The notes below the pieces were generated by a model. That model made no database searches and had not been told where the DNA came from. It saw only the letters and a program-made list of their open reading frames with translations. From GCA-002726655 sp046582185 (lineage in GTDB: Bacteria; Pseudomonadota; Gammaproteobacteria; Pseudomonadales; Azotimanducaceae), in NCBI GenBank assembly GCA_046582185.1, contig JAYGEX010000013.1, positions 1 through 64,000 on the forward strand: a stretch of 64,000 bases of DNA. Reading direction: 5' to 3'. Of this stretch, positions 15,316 to 24,573 are shown piece by piece. Positions within the stretch are counted from its first letter, which is position 1, and every line of letters starts with the position of its first letter. Position numbers and translations under genes: made by a program.

Positions 15316-15657
15316 TCAGATCAAACCGGAATCGCCAATTGCACTATCTATCACAGTATTCTGCTTTTCATTAGCGAGGCCCAGATTCACACGTTCCCGC
15401 AATTCCTTGCCTGGCTTGAAGTGCGGAACGTACTTACCATCCAGCGCAACTTTCTCGCCCGTCTTGGGATTGCGACCCGAGCGTGCAGACCGAAAATGAA
15501 GAGAAAAGCTGCCGAAGCCGCGAATCTCGATTCGCGCTCCTTCAGCCAATGCCACGGTCATGTGGTCAAGCATCATCTTGACCGCCAGTTCTACATCTTT
15601 CGATGATAGCTGGGTTTGCACCGCTGCAATTTTCTCAATCAATTCCGATTTGGTCAT
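15316..15657 (-). CDS. ihfB: Integration host factor subunit beta
   Basis: The partner of IHF-alpha (ihfA at 1778). The core is standard (MTKSELIEKIAAVQTQLSSK, GFGSFSLHFRSARSGRNPKTG, VPHFKPGKELRERVN). At 113 aa it is about 20 residues longer than the E. coli protein; the extra C-terminal tail (LGLANEKQNTVIDSAIGDSG) lies beyond the DNA-binding body and has no known role. It follows rpsA after 11 nt, the conserved arrangement. ATG at 15657. Confidence 0.96.
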   Translation of the reverse strand: MTKSELIEKIAAVQTQLSSKDVELAVKMMLDHMTVALAEGARIEIRGFGSFSLHFRSARSGRNPKTGEKVALDGKYVPHFKPGKELRERVNLGLANEKQNTVIDSAIGDSGLI

Positions 15658-15668
15658 AAATGAAACAA

Positions 15669-17351
15669 CTAACTCTTAGAACCGCTATCCATCTGCTGCT
15701 TAATCAAATCACCAATCGTGGTTGGGGAAACTTCAGTTTCCTGTTCACGATGTTCTTTAACCGCCAGTTCCTCATCGGCCATATCCTTCGCTTTAATGGA
15801 TACGCCCAACATTCGGTTCTTGCGATCGACACTAATGATCTTAACCTCGATGACTTCACCGACGCTGACAGCATTTCTGGCATCTTCAACACGATCCTGG
15901 CTAATGTCAGAAGCTTTCAGAATACCTTCAACTTCTTCCGCCATTTCGAGAACAGCCTGCTTAGCGTCAACTTCCTTAACAGTTCCGTTAACAATATGGC
16001 CACGCTCGTTGACTGCAACGTAGTTTGAGAATGGATCTTCTTCCAATTGCTTCAGGCCAAGCGAAATTCGCTCACGTTCTGCATCGATGGAAAGAATGAC
16101 TGTCTCAATCTCATCACCTTTAGTGAACTGACGCACTGCTTGTTCGCCAGGCTCATTCCAGGAAATATCAGACAAATGTACAAGTCCGTCAATATTGCCT
16201 TCGAGGCCAATGAAGATGCCAAAGTCAGTGATTGATTTGATATAGCCCTTGATGTGGTCGTTCTTGTTGTGCTGAAGCGAGAACTCTTCCCATGGGTTAC
16301 CGATACACTGCTTGATACCCAGAGAGATTCGACGTCTTTCTTCGTCGATATCCAATACCATGACTTCAACTTCATCACCCACCTGGACAACTTTGGATGG
16401 ATGAATGTTGCGGTTAGTCCAATCCATCTCGGATACGTGAACCAGTCCTTCAACACCTTCTTCAAGCTCAGCGAAACAACCGTAATCTGTCAGGTTGGTA
16501 ACGCGTGCCATAGTGCGCGTGTTTTCGGGGTAACGGTTAGTGATAGCGACCCATGGATCTTCGCCCAATTGCTTGAGACCAAGTGATACACGATTACGCT
16601 CACGATCAAATTTCAATATCTTGACGTTGATCTCACCACCAACTTCAACGATCTCACTTGGATGCTTGATACGCTTCCAGGCCATATCAGTGATATGCAA
16701 CAAGCCATCAACACCGCCGAGATCGACGAATGCACCGTAATCAGTAAGGTTCTTGACGATACCTTTAACTTCCTGACCTTCCTGCAAGCTTTCAAGTAAT
16801 GCTTCGCGTTCTGCACTGTTTTCTTCTTCAAGTACGGATCGTCTGGAAACGACAACGTTGTTGCGCTTCTGATCCAACTTGATGACTTTAAATTCTAATG
16901 TCTGACCTTCCAGTTGCTCGCTCTCACGCAGTGGGCGAACATCAACCAGTGAACCTGGTAGGAATGCGCGAACATCGCGGATTTCAACAGTAAAGCCACC
17001 TTTAACCCGGCCACTGATGGTTCCCTTGATGACTTCCTGCTTCTCAAAGACGCTTTCTAACATCATCCATGATTCAGCACGCTTGGCTTTCTCGCGAGAC
17101 AATCGTGTCTCACCAAAACCATCGTCAACTGCATCCATTGAAACCTGGACAGAATCGCCTATTTCAACTTCAAGTTCACCACTTTCATTCAGGAATTGGT
17201 CTCTTGGAATAACCCCTTCAGATTTGAGTCCGGCATGAACCGTAACCCACTCACTATCAATATCTACAACGACACCGGCAATAATGGAACCGACGTGCAT
17301 GTCGATGGTCTTTAAACTTTCTTCGAATAACTCCGCAAAACTTTCGCTCAT
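15669..17351 (-). CDS. rpsA: 30S ribosomal protein S1
   Basis: A 560-aa protein with six S1/OB-fold repeats, as in other gammaproteobacteria. It docks mRNA on the 30S subunit and unwinds structured leaders. The repeats are recognisable through the recurring LTDYGAFVDLGGVDGLLHITD and ISLGLKQLEEDP patterns. It lies between cmk and ihfB. ATG at 17351; the preceding 170 bp are likely to hold the rpsA promoter and leader, but no clear elements were assigned. Confidence 0.98.
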   Translation of the reverse strand: MSESFAELFEESLKTIDMHVGSIIAGVVVDIDSEWVTVHAGLKSEGVIPRDQFLNESGELEVEIGDSVQVSMDAVDDGFGETRLSREKAKRAESWMMLESVFEKQEVIKGTISGRVKGGFTVEIRDVRAFLPGSLVDVRPLRESEQLEGQTLEFKVIKLDQKRNNVVVSRRSVLEEENSAEREALLESLQEGQEVKGIVKNLTDYGAFVDLGGVDGLLHITDMAWKRIKHPSEIVEVGGEINVKILKFDRERNRVSLGLKQLGEDPWVAITNRYPENTRTMARVTNLTDYGCFAELEEGVEGLVHVSEMDWTNRNIHPSKVVQVGDEVEVMVLDIDEERRRISLGIKQCIGNPWEEFSLQHNKNDHIKGYIKSITDFGIFIGLEGNIDGLVHLSDISWNEPGEQAVRQFTKGDEIETVILSIDAERERISLGLKQLEEDPFSNYVAVNERGHIVNGTVKEVDAKQAVLEMAEEVEGILKASDISQDRVEDARNAVSVGEVIEVKIISVDRKNRMLGVSIKAKDMADEELAVKEHREQETEVSPTTIGDLIKQQMDSGSKS

Positions 17352-17524
17352 TGATTATATCCCAGGCAGGGCGCCCTTCACTTGTAGCCACTCACCAATA
17401 TGTGTGGGTCAATTTTAATTAAGGAATAATCCGGAATTACAAACTATTGGATCCCGAATCAACCCGGTTCTTTATTCAGAGCAAATTACGCTTGCCAGCG
17501 CTTGCAGCCCAAAAAAAACATCTG

Positions 17525-18208
17525 CTATAGCCTAGCCTTCACCGCTGAAAGTACCTGATCGAACACCTGATTGATATCAAGTTCAGTACTGTCAATTATA
17601 ATCGCGTCGTCTGCCGGTTTGAGAGGTGCAACCTTTCGGTTCATATCCCGCTCATCCCTAGCTTGGATGCTCTGAAAAAGGTCGTGCAGACTAACACTAA
17701 TGTCCTTATCTTTCAACTGCTTATATCGCCTTTCAGCCCGGGCCTCGGCACTGGCGGTAAGGTAAATCTTGACGATGGCATCAGTAAAAACAACGGTCCC
17801 CATGTCTCTGCCATCGGCTACCAGGCCTGGCGGCTGTCTGAAATGATGCTGTAATTCACTGATACTCTCCCTAACCTGGCCTAGAGCCGCGACCTTGGAG
17901 GCATCTACACCTGCCTGATCGGTTCTTATCTGTAAGGTTACATCTTCACCCTCCATCAGCACTTGTAAGGGCTCTTCCGCTTTTCCGGTGGGCCTGAACT
18001 GTATGTCCAGCACTTTGGCACGCTCTGCCAGGGATTTTTCATCATCAAGGCGAATATCGTGTTTTCGTGCTGACAGGCCGATGAGGCGGTATAAGGCACC
18101 GCTGTCGAGGATGTTGAAGCCAAGGTGATTGGCCAGCTTCTGGGTTATGACTCCCTTTCCGGAACCGCTCGGGCCGTCTATGGTTATGACTGGTATGTTT
18201 TTAGACAT
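17525..18208 (-). CDS. cmk: Cytidylate kinase
   Basis: Phosphorylates CMP and dCMP with ATP. The 227 aa begin with the P-loop (TIDGPSGSGKGVITQKLA), followed by the CMP-binding region (DSGALYRLIGL, VADGRDMGTVVFTDA) and the RRYKQLKDK lid. It is followed by rpsA. In many gammaproteobacteria aroA lies immediately upstream; here only 95 nt separate it from tyrA, so aroA is missing from this position. Confidence 0.97.
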   Translation of the reverse strand: MSKNIPVITIDGPSGSGKGVITQKLANHLGFNILDSGALYRLIGLSARKHDIRLDDEKSLAERAKVLDIQFRPTGKAEEPLQVLMEGEDVTLQIRTDQAGVDASKVAALGQVRESISELQHHFRQPPGLVADGRDMGTVVFTDAIVKIYLTASAEARAERRYKQLKDKDISVSLHDLFQSIQARDERDMNRKVAPLKPADDAIIIDSTELDINQVFDQVLSAVKARL

Positions 18209-18303
18209 TGTGTATCACAGTATAATGATTTGCTTAGAGGGTGTTCGCTAAAGAGGTGGTGGAGTCTGTTTTGGCGGGGTAATCAAAACTTAATAAAACG
18301 CGA

Positions 18304-19176
18304 TTAGGATGGCTTATTGATAGATGAGAAATGATCCCGCGCAATCTTTGCTCTTTTAAACAGGGCTTCCAGCTCTTTCATTTTTCCTTCTGCAATCAGT
18401 GTTCGTATCTGGCTTAGTTCGTCCATGTATTTGTCGAGAATGGGCAGCACCTTTTCCCCATTGGCATCAAATATGTCGCGCCACATGACAGGTTCAGAAG
18501 CTGCAATTCTGGAAAAATCGCGAAAGCCGCCAGCGGCATATTCAAATATCTCAAATGATTCTCCCTGTGCCGACAACATATCCACAAGCGCGTAAGCAAG
18601 TAAATGTGGCAAGTGACTTGTTTGCGCAAAGACAAGGTCGTGATGGTCGGGTGTCATTTCGATGACTTTTGCGCCAAGCGCTTCCCATAATTTGCGTACT
18701 GAATCAGTCGCTGATTTATCACTGTTGGCTGATGGCGTCAGTATGACTTTGTGGCGTTCGAACAAATCAGGATTGGCCGCGGTGACTCCGTGTTTTTCAG
18801 AACCGGCGATGGGGTGCCCAGGAATAAAATTACCGGGCATCTTGCCAAAGACTTCCTTTGCGGCTTTGACAACAGGTGATTTTACACTACCAACATCGGT
18901 AATAATGGCGGCTGTGTTTTTCAATTCACTTAAGGTCGCACCAATTGAGAGAACAGGGACCGCGAGGATAATAAGATCAGCGTCGTCTATAGCAGAGACG
19001 ATGGAGTCACAGCCTTTATCGATAAGGCCCTGCTCCAGACCTATCGATAGAGAGTTTTTGTTGGAATCAAATGCGGCGATCTGATCTGCCAGTCCTCGTT
19101 GCTTTATACCAGCAGCAATAGAGCCGCCTACAAGGCCCAGTCCAACGATTGAAACCGTCTTAAAGAGCGCTGACAT
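18304..19176 (-). CDS. tyrA: Prephenate dehydrogenase
   Basis: Oxidatively decarboxylates prephenate (or arogenate) to 4-hydroxyphenylpyruvate in tyrosine synthesis. The 290 aa hold an N-terminal Rossmann motif (VSIVGLGLVGGSIAAGI), the GHPIAGSEKHG signature with the catalytic His, and HHDLVFAQTSHLPHLLAY in the helical dimerisation domain. It is a single-domain protein: neither fused to chorismate mutase nor to AroA. Its ATG overlaps the hisC stop by one base (TGATG), so the two are translationally coupled. Confidence 0.95.
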   Translation of the reverse strand: MSALFKTVSIVGLGLVGGSIAAGIKQRGLADQIAAFDSNKNSLSIGLEQGLIDKGCDSIVSAIDDADLIILAVPVLSIGATLSELKNTAAIITDVGSVKSPVVKAAKEVFGKMPGNFIPGHPIAGSEKHGVTAANPDLFERHKVILTPSANSDKSATDSVRKLWEALGAKVIEMTPDHHDLVFAQTSHLPHLLAYALVDMLSAQGESFEIFEYAAGGFRDFSRIAASEPVMWRDIFDANGEKVLPILDKYMDELSQIRTLIAEGKMKELEALFKRAKIARDHFSSINKPS

Positions 19177-20273
19177 CAGCCGAGTACTTTTTCCAGGGAA
19201 TCCACAAAGCGCTGGTTCTCCAACATCGTGCCGGTAGTAACTCGCAAGTGATTGGCCATTTCATAGACAGCTATGGGGCGAACAATGACTCCCTCCTGTA
19301 GCAATGCATCATAAACTGGCAAGGCATCGCGGCCCATATCAATTGTCAGGAAATTGCCCGCTGATGGGATATATTCAAGACCCAGACGTTTGCATTCACC
19401 TTCCAGAAAGCGCATTCCCTCGTTATTGAGCGCTATCGCCTCCTTAACATGTGATTGATCATCCAGCGCAGCAACGGCCGCAACCAGCGACATTGAGTTC
19501 ACATTGAAAGGTTGGCGTATTCTATTCATCAAATCTGCGATATCGGGATGACTGACTGAATAGCCAACCCGGAGCGCAGCGAGCCCGTAAGCCTTTGAAA
19601 ATGTGCGAGTTATGACCAGATTCGGGAATATTTTGCTGAGTTCAATGCCATCGGGATAATCTGGATCAGTCGCGTATTCAAAGTAAGCCTCATCCAATAC
19701 AACGATAATATCGCCGCGTACCTTGTGGAGAAAAGATGTTAATTCAACGCGCGTTAACCATGTCCCTGTAGGATTATTCGGATTTGCAATAAAGATCATT
19801 CTGGTCGTATCTGTTATTGCTTCAAGCGTTGCGCCTAAATCCTGAGAGTAATTTTTTGCCGGTATAACGGTTAACTGCGCACCACAGGATTTGATAACGG
19901 TTGGGTAAACCACAAAGGAGTGTTGCGAAACGATGGCCTCAACGCCAGGCCTCAAATAGATATGAGCCAATAACTCCAGGACATCATTTGAGCCATTACC
20001 AACTGTAATTTGTCCTGTCGCAACACCCAGGTGCTCACTTAAGCGTTGCTTTAAAAGGAAGGCACTGCCGTCCGGATAGCGCGCAATGTCCGGCAGAATG
20101 GATTGCAGCGCTGAAATAACCGCAGCGCTAGGCCCAAGTGGATTCTCATTGCTGGCCAGTTTTACAACATCGCTCAGTCCAAGTTCCCGCTCCAGCTCCT
20201 CTACAGGTTTCCCCGGCTGGTAAGGCTGCAGTTCCTTTATTCCATCTGTTGTGAGGTCTATAAAATTTGTCAT
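19176..20273 (-). CDS. hisC: Histidinol-phosphate/aromatic aminotransferase
   Basis: A fold-type I PLP enzyme, 365 aa. Visible motifs are VKLASNENPLGPS, the NPNNPTGTWL loop, DEAYFEYA, and the PLP lysine in TRTFSKAYGLAALRVGY. Its place between pheA and tyrA argues for a role in transaminating phenylpyruvate and 4-hydroxyphenylpyruvate, though HisC enzymes often also act in histidine synthesis. The ATG at 20273 is chosen; a longer frame to 20366 would read through a low-complexity repeat that does not look like protein. Confidence 0.93.
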   Translation of the reverse strand: MTNFIDLTTDGIKELQPYQPGKPVEELERELGLSDVVKLASNENPLGPSAAVISALQSILPDIARYPDGSAFLLKQRLSEHLGVATGQITVGNGSNDVLELLAHIYLRPGVEAIVSQHSFVVYPTVIKSCGAQLTVIPAKNYSQDLGATLEAITDTTRMIFIANPNNPTGTWLTRVELTSFLHKVRGDIIVVLDEAYFEYATDPDYPDGIELSKIFPNLVITRTFSKAYGLAALRVGYSVSHPDIADLMNRIRQPFNVNSMSLVAAVAALDDQSHVKEAIALNNEGMRFLEGECKRLGLEYIPSAGNFLTIDMGRDALPVYDALLQEGVIVRPIAVYEMANHLRVTTGTMLENQRFVDSLEKVLG

Positions 20274-20280
20274 TTCCGTT

Positions 20281-20345
20281 CTTAAAGGTTGATAGTTAAT
20301 AGTTGAAGGGTAATAGTCGATGGTTAGTTGTCGATGGTAGTGGTG
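20281..20345. repeat. Low-complexity TAGTTGATGG-like repeat upstream of hisC
   Basis: Imperfect reiterations of GTTGATAGTTAATAGT and TCGATGGTTAGTTG fill the hisC leader between the pheA-side gap and the start codon. Simple repeats of this kind expand by slippage. Nothing else is seen here. Confidence 0.5.
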
Positions 20346-20391
20346 GATCTTAGTGAAGGAACACATCCAAAGTCACCTTAATTGAAATTTA

Positions 20392-21501
20392 TTACCTGCT
20401 CAATGCTCGCGGGTAACTACCTAACATTTTCACTTCGAGAGATTCCCCATCAATCTCGTCCAGGACAACCCGAATATTCTCATCATCCCGATGACCTTCG
20501 AAATCAATAAAGAATACATAAGACCACATACCTGTTTTTGATGGACGGGTCTCAATTGAAGTCAGCGATACGCCATGGCGATGAAAGGGTTCAAGCAATT
20601 TGTATAAGGCGCCTGGCTGATTATGGGTAGATACCATTATTGAGGTTTTATCATTGCCACTGGCACCAATCTCTTCGCGGCCAACTACAATAAAACGGGT
20701 TGTATTGTCAGATTCGTCTTCTATTTTCCTGGACAGGATTTTTAGTCCGTAAATCTCGGCGGTGATTTCTGGCGCGATCGCAGCTGCATCTTTTTCTTCC
20801 GAGACACGTCGGGCTGCTTCTGCATTGCTGGTGGCTGCGATCTTTGGCAGGTTAGGATAATGGCTATCCAGCCAGCGCCGGCATTGTGCCAAGGTCTGCT
20901 GATGAGAATATATCCTGGTGATGTCAGCCTCATCGGCATCCAGTGCAATCATCAAATTGTGATGAATTCGAAGCTCGACCTCGCCACAAATTCGCAGAGA
21001 AGAGCTGAGGAAATTATCCAGGGTATGGCTAATGACTCCTTCTGTAGAATTCTCGACCGGGACAACGCCGTAATGACAATTCTCGGATGCAACTTCTCTG
21101 AAGACATCATCAACCGTCATCATCGGCATACTCTGTACGGCGCTGCCAAATTGTTTGCCCGTTGCAATTTGCGTAAACGTGCCCTCCGGGCCTAGATAAG
21201 CAACGCGGAGAGGCTCTTCAAGCGCCAGACAAGCAGACATTATTTGCCGGTAAACCTGAGTGACCTTTTCATTGCTGAGAGGCCCCTCATTCAAATCTGC
21301 GATTCTGCGTAGCACCTGAGACTCACGCTCAGGGCGATAGTATACGGGTTCAATATCCTCTGATTCCTGCTTCTTAACCTCTGCTACTTCAAGCGCGCAG
21401 CTGGCCCGCTCGTTTAACTTGGTAAGAATATCCTCGTCCAACTGATCAATTCGCTGGCGAAGTTCGGCAAGTTGCCCCTGTATTGTTGAGTCCTTGGTCA
21501 C
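20392..21501 (-). CDS. pheA: Bifunctional chorismate mutase/prephenate dehydratase (P-protein)
   Basis: Converts chorismate to prephenate and then to phenylpyruvate. In the 369 aa, residues ~1-95 are the AroQ chorismate mutase (LAELRQRIDQLDEDILTKLN). The dehydratase domain follows (YLGPEGTFTQIATGKQFG, ending with DNTTRFIVVGRE, which holds the catalytic TRF). The ACT domain binds Phe for feedback inhibition (NQPGALYKLLEPFHRHGV, LTSIETRPSKTGMWSYVFF). It starts with GTG nine nt after the gyrA stop. In pseudomonads serC lies between gyrA and pheA; it is absent here. Confidence 0.95.
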   Translation of the reverse strand: MTKDSTIQGQLAELRQRIDQLDEDILTKLNERASCALEVAEVKKQESEDIEPVYYRPERESQVLRRIADLNEGPLSNEKVTQVYRQIMSACLALEEPLRVAYLGPEGTFTQIATGKQFGSAVQSMPMMTVDDVFREVASENCHYGVVPVENSTEGVISHTLDNFLSSSLRICGEVELRIHHNLMIALDADEADITRIYSHQQTLAQCRRWLDSHYPNLPKIAATSNAEAARRVSEEKDAAAIAPEITAEIYGLKILSRKIEDESDNTTRFIVVGREEIGASGNDKTSIMVSTHNQPGALYKLLEPFHRHGVSLTSIETRPSKTGMWSYVFFIDFEGHRDDENIRVVLDEIDGESLEVKMLGSYPRALSR

Positions 21502-21510
21502 GATAATCGA

Positions 21511-24171
21511 TTAAGAGCCTTCAGCGGGTGGAGAGCCATCAGCTGGTTGAGAGCCTTCAGCTAAAGAAGAGCCTTCAGCTAAAGAAGAGCCTTCAAGCGA
21601 TGTCGAACCATCACCCGTAATTTCATCAGGCTCATCCCCGCCTTCCAGTTCAGGGATAGGCGCGATACCGACAAGATGTTCGCCGCCAGTCAGATTGATG
21701 AGCCGAACCCCTTGAGTATTTCTGCCCAGTACAGACACTTCATCTGTTCGGGTTCTAACCATTGTACCCTGGTCGCTAATCAGGAAGACCTCGTCACCCG
21801 GGAAAATCTGGATCGCACCGACCATGTCACCATTTCGCTCGGAGAGTTTCATGCCGATAACCCCTTGTCCGCCGCGCCCAATAACAGAATAGTCTTCGAT
21901 GGCACTTCGCTTGCCATAGCCATTACGACTCGCCACCAGCAGCTCACCTTGCTCATCGGGAATAATAAGAGATATCACTTTCTGCCCAGCTTTGAGCTTG
22001 ATGCCTCTAACGCCGCGAGCAGTTCTTCCCATTGCCCTGACATTGGATTCCTTAAAACGAATAACTTTGCCGCCACTACCGAACAACATCACATCCTGCG
22101 TACCATCGGTTATCGAAGCACCTACAAGCGTATTGTCTTCATCGAGTTCGATCGCGATGAGGCCGGTACTTCGCTGCCGTGAGAAGTCCATCAGCGGTGT
22201 TTTCTTAACTGTGCCGTTGGATGTCGCCATAAAGATAAACTGATCTTCACGATATTCATGGACAGGTAACATAGCGGTAATTCGCTCATCTTCTTCCAGC
22301 GGCAATATATTCACTACCGGGCGTCCTCTGGCGGTGCGGCTAGCAGTAGGAATCTGGAAGACCCGCAGCCAATAAACCTTGCCGCGATTGGTGAAGCACA
22401 AAATGGTGTCGTGAGTGTTCGCAACCATCAAACGTTCAATATAGTCCTCGTCTTTTACACTACCGGCAGATTTGCCGCGGCCACCACGTCGCTGAGCCTG
22501 ATAGACATCAACCGGTTGCGATTTCGCATAGCCGCCATGGGAAAGAGTGACGACCATTTCCTGCTCAGTGATCAGATCTTCCATGGTTAGATCTTCTTCC
22601 GAGTCAATGATCTCGGTGACACGATCATCTCCATACTCATCACGAATCTCGATCAATTCCTCCTTGATTATCCCCATCAATCGATTTGGGTCTTTCAAGA
22701 TCTCCAACAACTCAGAAATGGTGTCAATGACGTCCTTGTACTCTGTCAGTAATTTGTCCTGCTCCAGGCCTGTTAGACGATTCAGGCGCATCTCAAGAAT
22801 GGCTTGTGCTTGCTCAGGAGAGAGATAGTAATTCCCATCTGCCTTTAGCCCGTACTGTGCATCCATGTCTTCAGGCTTTGCCGCTTCCGACCCAGCTTTT
22901 ATCAGCATCTGGCTCACATTTTCAGAGCGCCAGGGTTGAGCAACCAACTTCTCTTTCGCCTCCTGGGCATTAGCAGATGCTTTAATCAGCTCAATAACTG
23001 GATCAATATTAGTTAATGCGACTGCCAAACCTTCCAGTATGTGGCCGCGCGCTCTGGCGCGCCGCAGCAGGAATACAGTTCGCCTGGTAACGACTTCTCT
23101 ACGGTGCAGTATGAAGTACTCAAGAATTTGCTTCAGGTTCAGTATTTTAGGTTCGCTATCTACCAGGGCGACCATGTTGATACCGAAGACATTCTGCAGC
23201 TGTGTCTGCGCGTACAAATTGTTAAGAACAACCTCGCCAACTTCACCCCGGCGCAGTTCGATAACAATCCGTGTATCTACCGAAGATTCATCACGAAGCT
23301 CGGTAATGCCTTCAATCTTCTTGTCTTTTACGAGCTCGGCAATCTTCTCGATTAATCGAGCACGATTAACCTGATAGGGAATTTCCTTGATGATGATAGT
23401 TTGCTTATTTGTTTTTTCATCTTCAATGATTTCACACCTGGCCCTTATCCTGATCTTTCCGCGACCGGTGCGATACGCTTGAATGATGCCACCACGACCG
23501 TTAATTATAGCTGCAGTCGGAAAATCAGGACCCTTCACATATTCCATCAAACTATCGATATCCAATTCCGGAGTTTCAATGAGTGCAAGGCATGCATTAA
23601 CAACTTCGGTCAGGTTATGAGGTGGAATGTTGGTCGCCATACCAACCGCAATGCCGCTGGAACCATTAACCAAAAGATTAGGCAGTTTCGCCGGTAATAC
23701 CCAGGGCATCTTGAGAGTGCCGTCATAGTTGTCGACGAAATCAACCGTCTCCTTATCCAGATCTGCCAACAATTCATGGGCGATCTTTTTCATGCGGATT
23801 TCTGTGTAACGCATCGCCGCTGCACGGTCACCATCCAGTGAACCGAAGTTACCCTGACCATCAACAAGTGTATAACGCATGCTGAAATTCTGAGCCATGC
23901 GAACGATTGTATCGTAGGCTGCGGTATCACCGTGGGGATGATATTTACCAATGACATCGCCAACAACCCTTGCCGATTTCATATATGGGCGATTATAGAA
24001 ATTGTTCAATTCGTTCATGGCAAACAACACGCGCCGATGAACTGGCTTGAGGCCATCACGCACATCAGGTAAGGCGCGGCCGACGATCACACTCATTGCA
24101 TAGTCGAGGTACGACTGTCGCAATTCATCTTCAATATTAACTAGGGTTATATCGCTGTCGAATTCAGACAT
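21511..24171 (-). CDS. gyrA: DNA gyrase subunit A
   Basis: ATP-dependent negative supercoiling with GyrB. The 886 aa contain the winged-helix breakage-reunion domain with the catalytic Tyr in RAAAMRYTEIRM. The quinolone region reads HPHGDTAAYDTIVRMAQ, with Thr where E. coli has Ser83, as is normal in several genera. The GyrA box is QRRGGRGKSAG, followed by the beta-pinwheel DNA-wrapping domain. The C-terminus is odd: after ELEGGDEPDEI it ends in Gly/Ser repeats (SLAEGS, SLAEGS, QPADGS, PPAEGS) encoded by an 18-bp tandem repeat whose core also occurs in non-coding DNA. Confidence 0.97.
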   Translation of the reverse strand: MSEFDSDITLVNIEDELRQSYLDYAMSVIVGRALPDVRDGLKPVHRRVLFAMNELNNFYNRPYMKSARVVGDVIGKYHPHGDTAAYDTIVRMAQNFSMRYTLVDGQGNFGSLDGDRAAAMRYTEIRMKKIAHELLADLDKETVDFVDNYDGTLKMPWVLPAKLPNLLVNGSSGIAVGMATNIPPHNLTEVVNACLALIETPELDIDSLMEYVKGPDFPTAAIINGRGGIIQAYRTGRGKIRIRARCEIIEDEKTNKQTIIIKEIPYQVNRARLIEKIAELVKDKKIEGITELRDESSVDTRIVIELRRGEVGEVVLNNLYAQTQLQNVFGINMVALVDSEPKILNLKQILEYFILHRREVVTRRTVFLLRRARARGHILEGLAVALTNIDPVIELIKASANAQEAKEKLVAQPWRSENVSQMLIKAGSEAAKPEDMDAQYGLKADGNYYLSPEQAQAILEMRLNRLTGLEQDKLLTEYKDVIDTISELLEILKDPNRLMGIIKEELIEIRDEYGDDRVTEIIDSEEDLTMEDLITEQEMVVTLSHGGYAKSQPVDVYQAQRRGGRGKSAGSVKDEDYIERLMVANTHDTILCFTNRGKVYWLRVFQIPTASRTARGRPVVNILPLEEDERITAMLPVHEYREDQFIFMATSNGTVKKTPLMDFSRQRSTGLIAIELDEDNTLVGASITDGTQDVMLFGSGGKVIRFKESNVRAMGRTARGVRGIKLKAGQKVISLIIPDEQGELLVASRNGYGKRSAIEDYSVIGRGGQGVIGMKLSERNGDMVGAIQIFPGDEVFLISDQGTMVRTRTDEVSVLGRNTQGVRLINLTGGEHLVGIAPIPELEGGDEPDEITGDGSTSLEGSSLAEGSSLAEGSQPADGSPPAEGS
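21514..21598 (-). repeat. 18-bp tandem repeat encoding the GyrA C-terminal tail
   Basis: AGAGCCTTCAGC or close variants begin at 21514, 21532, 21550, 21568 and 21586 on the plus strand, a strict 18-bp period. Read on the minus strand they encode the AEGS-type repeats and the last one supplies the end of the gene just before the stop. The same 12-mer is the core of the non-coding 24-bp array at 33974-34081. Confidence 0.85.
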
Positions 24172-24573
24172 CTTTTGTTATTTTTTCCGTAATTCAGTTT
24201 TCCTGCAACCGCTATCGGGGAGCGTGCTTCACAAACGAAGTCACAAACAAAACCACAACCTGTTCGACCATCTATGCGAACTGGATGGTCGTCTCATGAT
24301 TGTAAGTTAAGTTGGGTATTTTAGGTCGCAGAATAAACAGGAATCATAGCACATTAGCCCCCTGTAAAGCATATTATTAAAGGCATTGGCATGTTTTGTT
24401 GTTCCTGCCTATGCGCTTGTTTTTATTGAATTTTACATCCGCTTTTGGTGACCTCTATAGGGAGCAATGATAGGGGTGAATACGCCATCCGAATCGAATG
24501 TATAATGCCCTTCTTTTTAGTTAACCAACCGCCACTATATAATGCCGGAAAGACACAGAATCGGAGCAATCCA
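24172..24573. promoter_or_regulatory. Divergent gyrA/ubiG intergenic region
   Basis: About 400 bp without a gene separate the divergent gyrA and ubiG starts. TATAAT-like hexamers occur at about 24499-24504 and 24537-24542 on the ubiG side, but neither has a convincing -35 partner, so no promoter is firmly placed. The gyrA side shows no clear element by eye. Confidence 0.35.

Noticed and set aside
19176..20366. Longer hisC start at 20366
   Set aside because: The extension (YHRQLTIDYYPSTINYQPL) is translated low-complexity repeat DNA and does not fit the family N-terminus.
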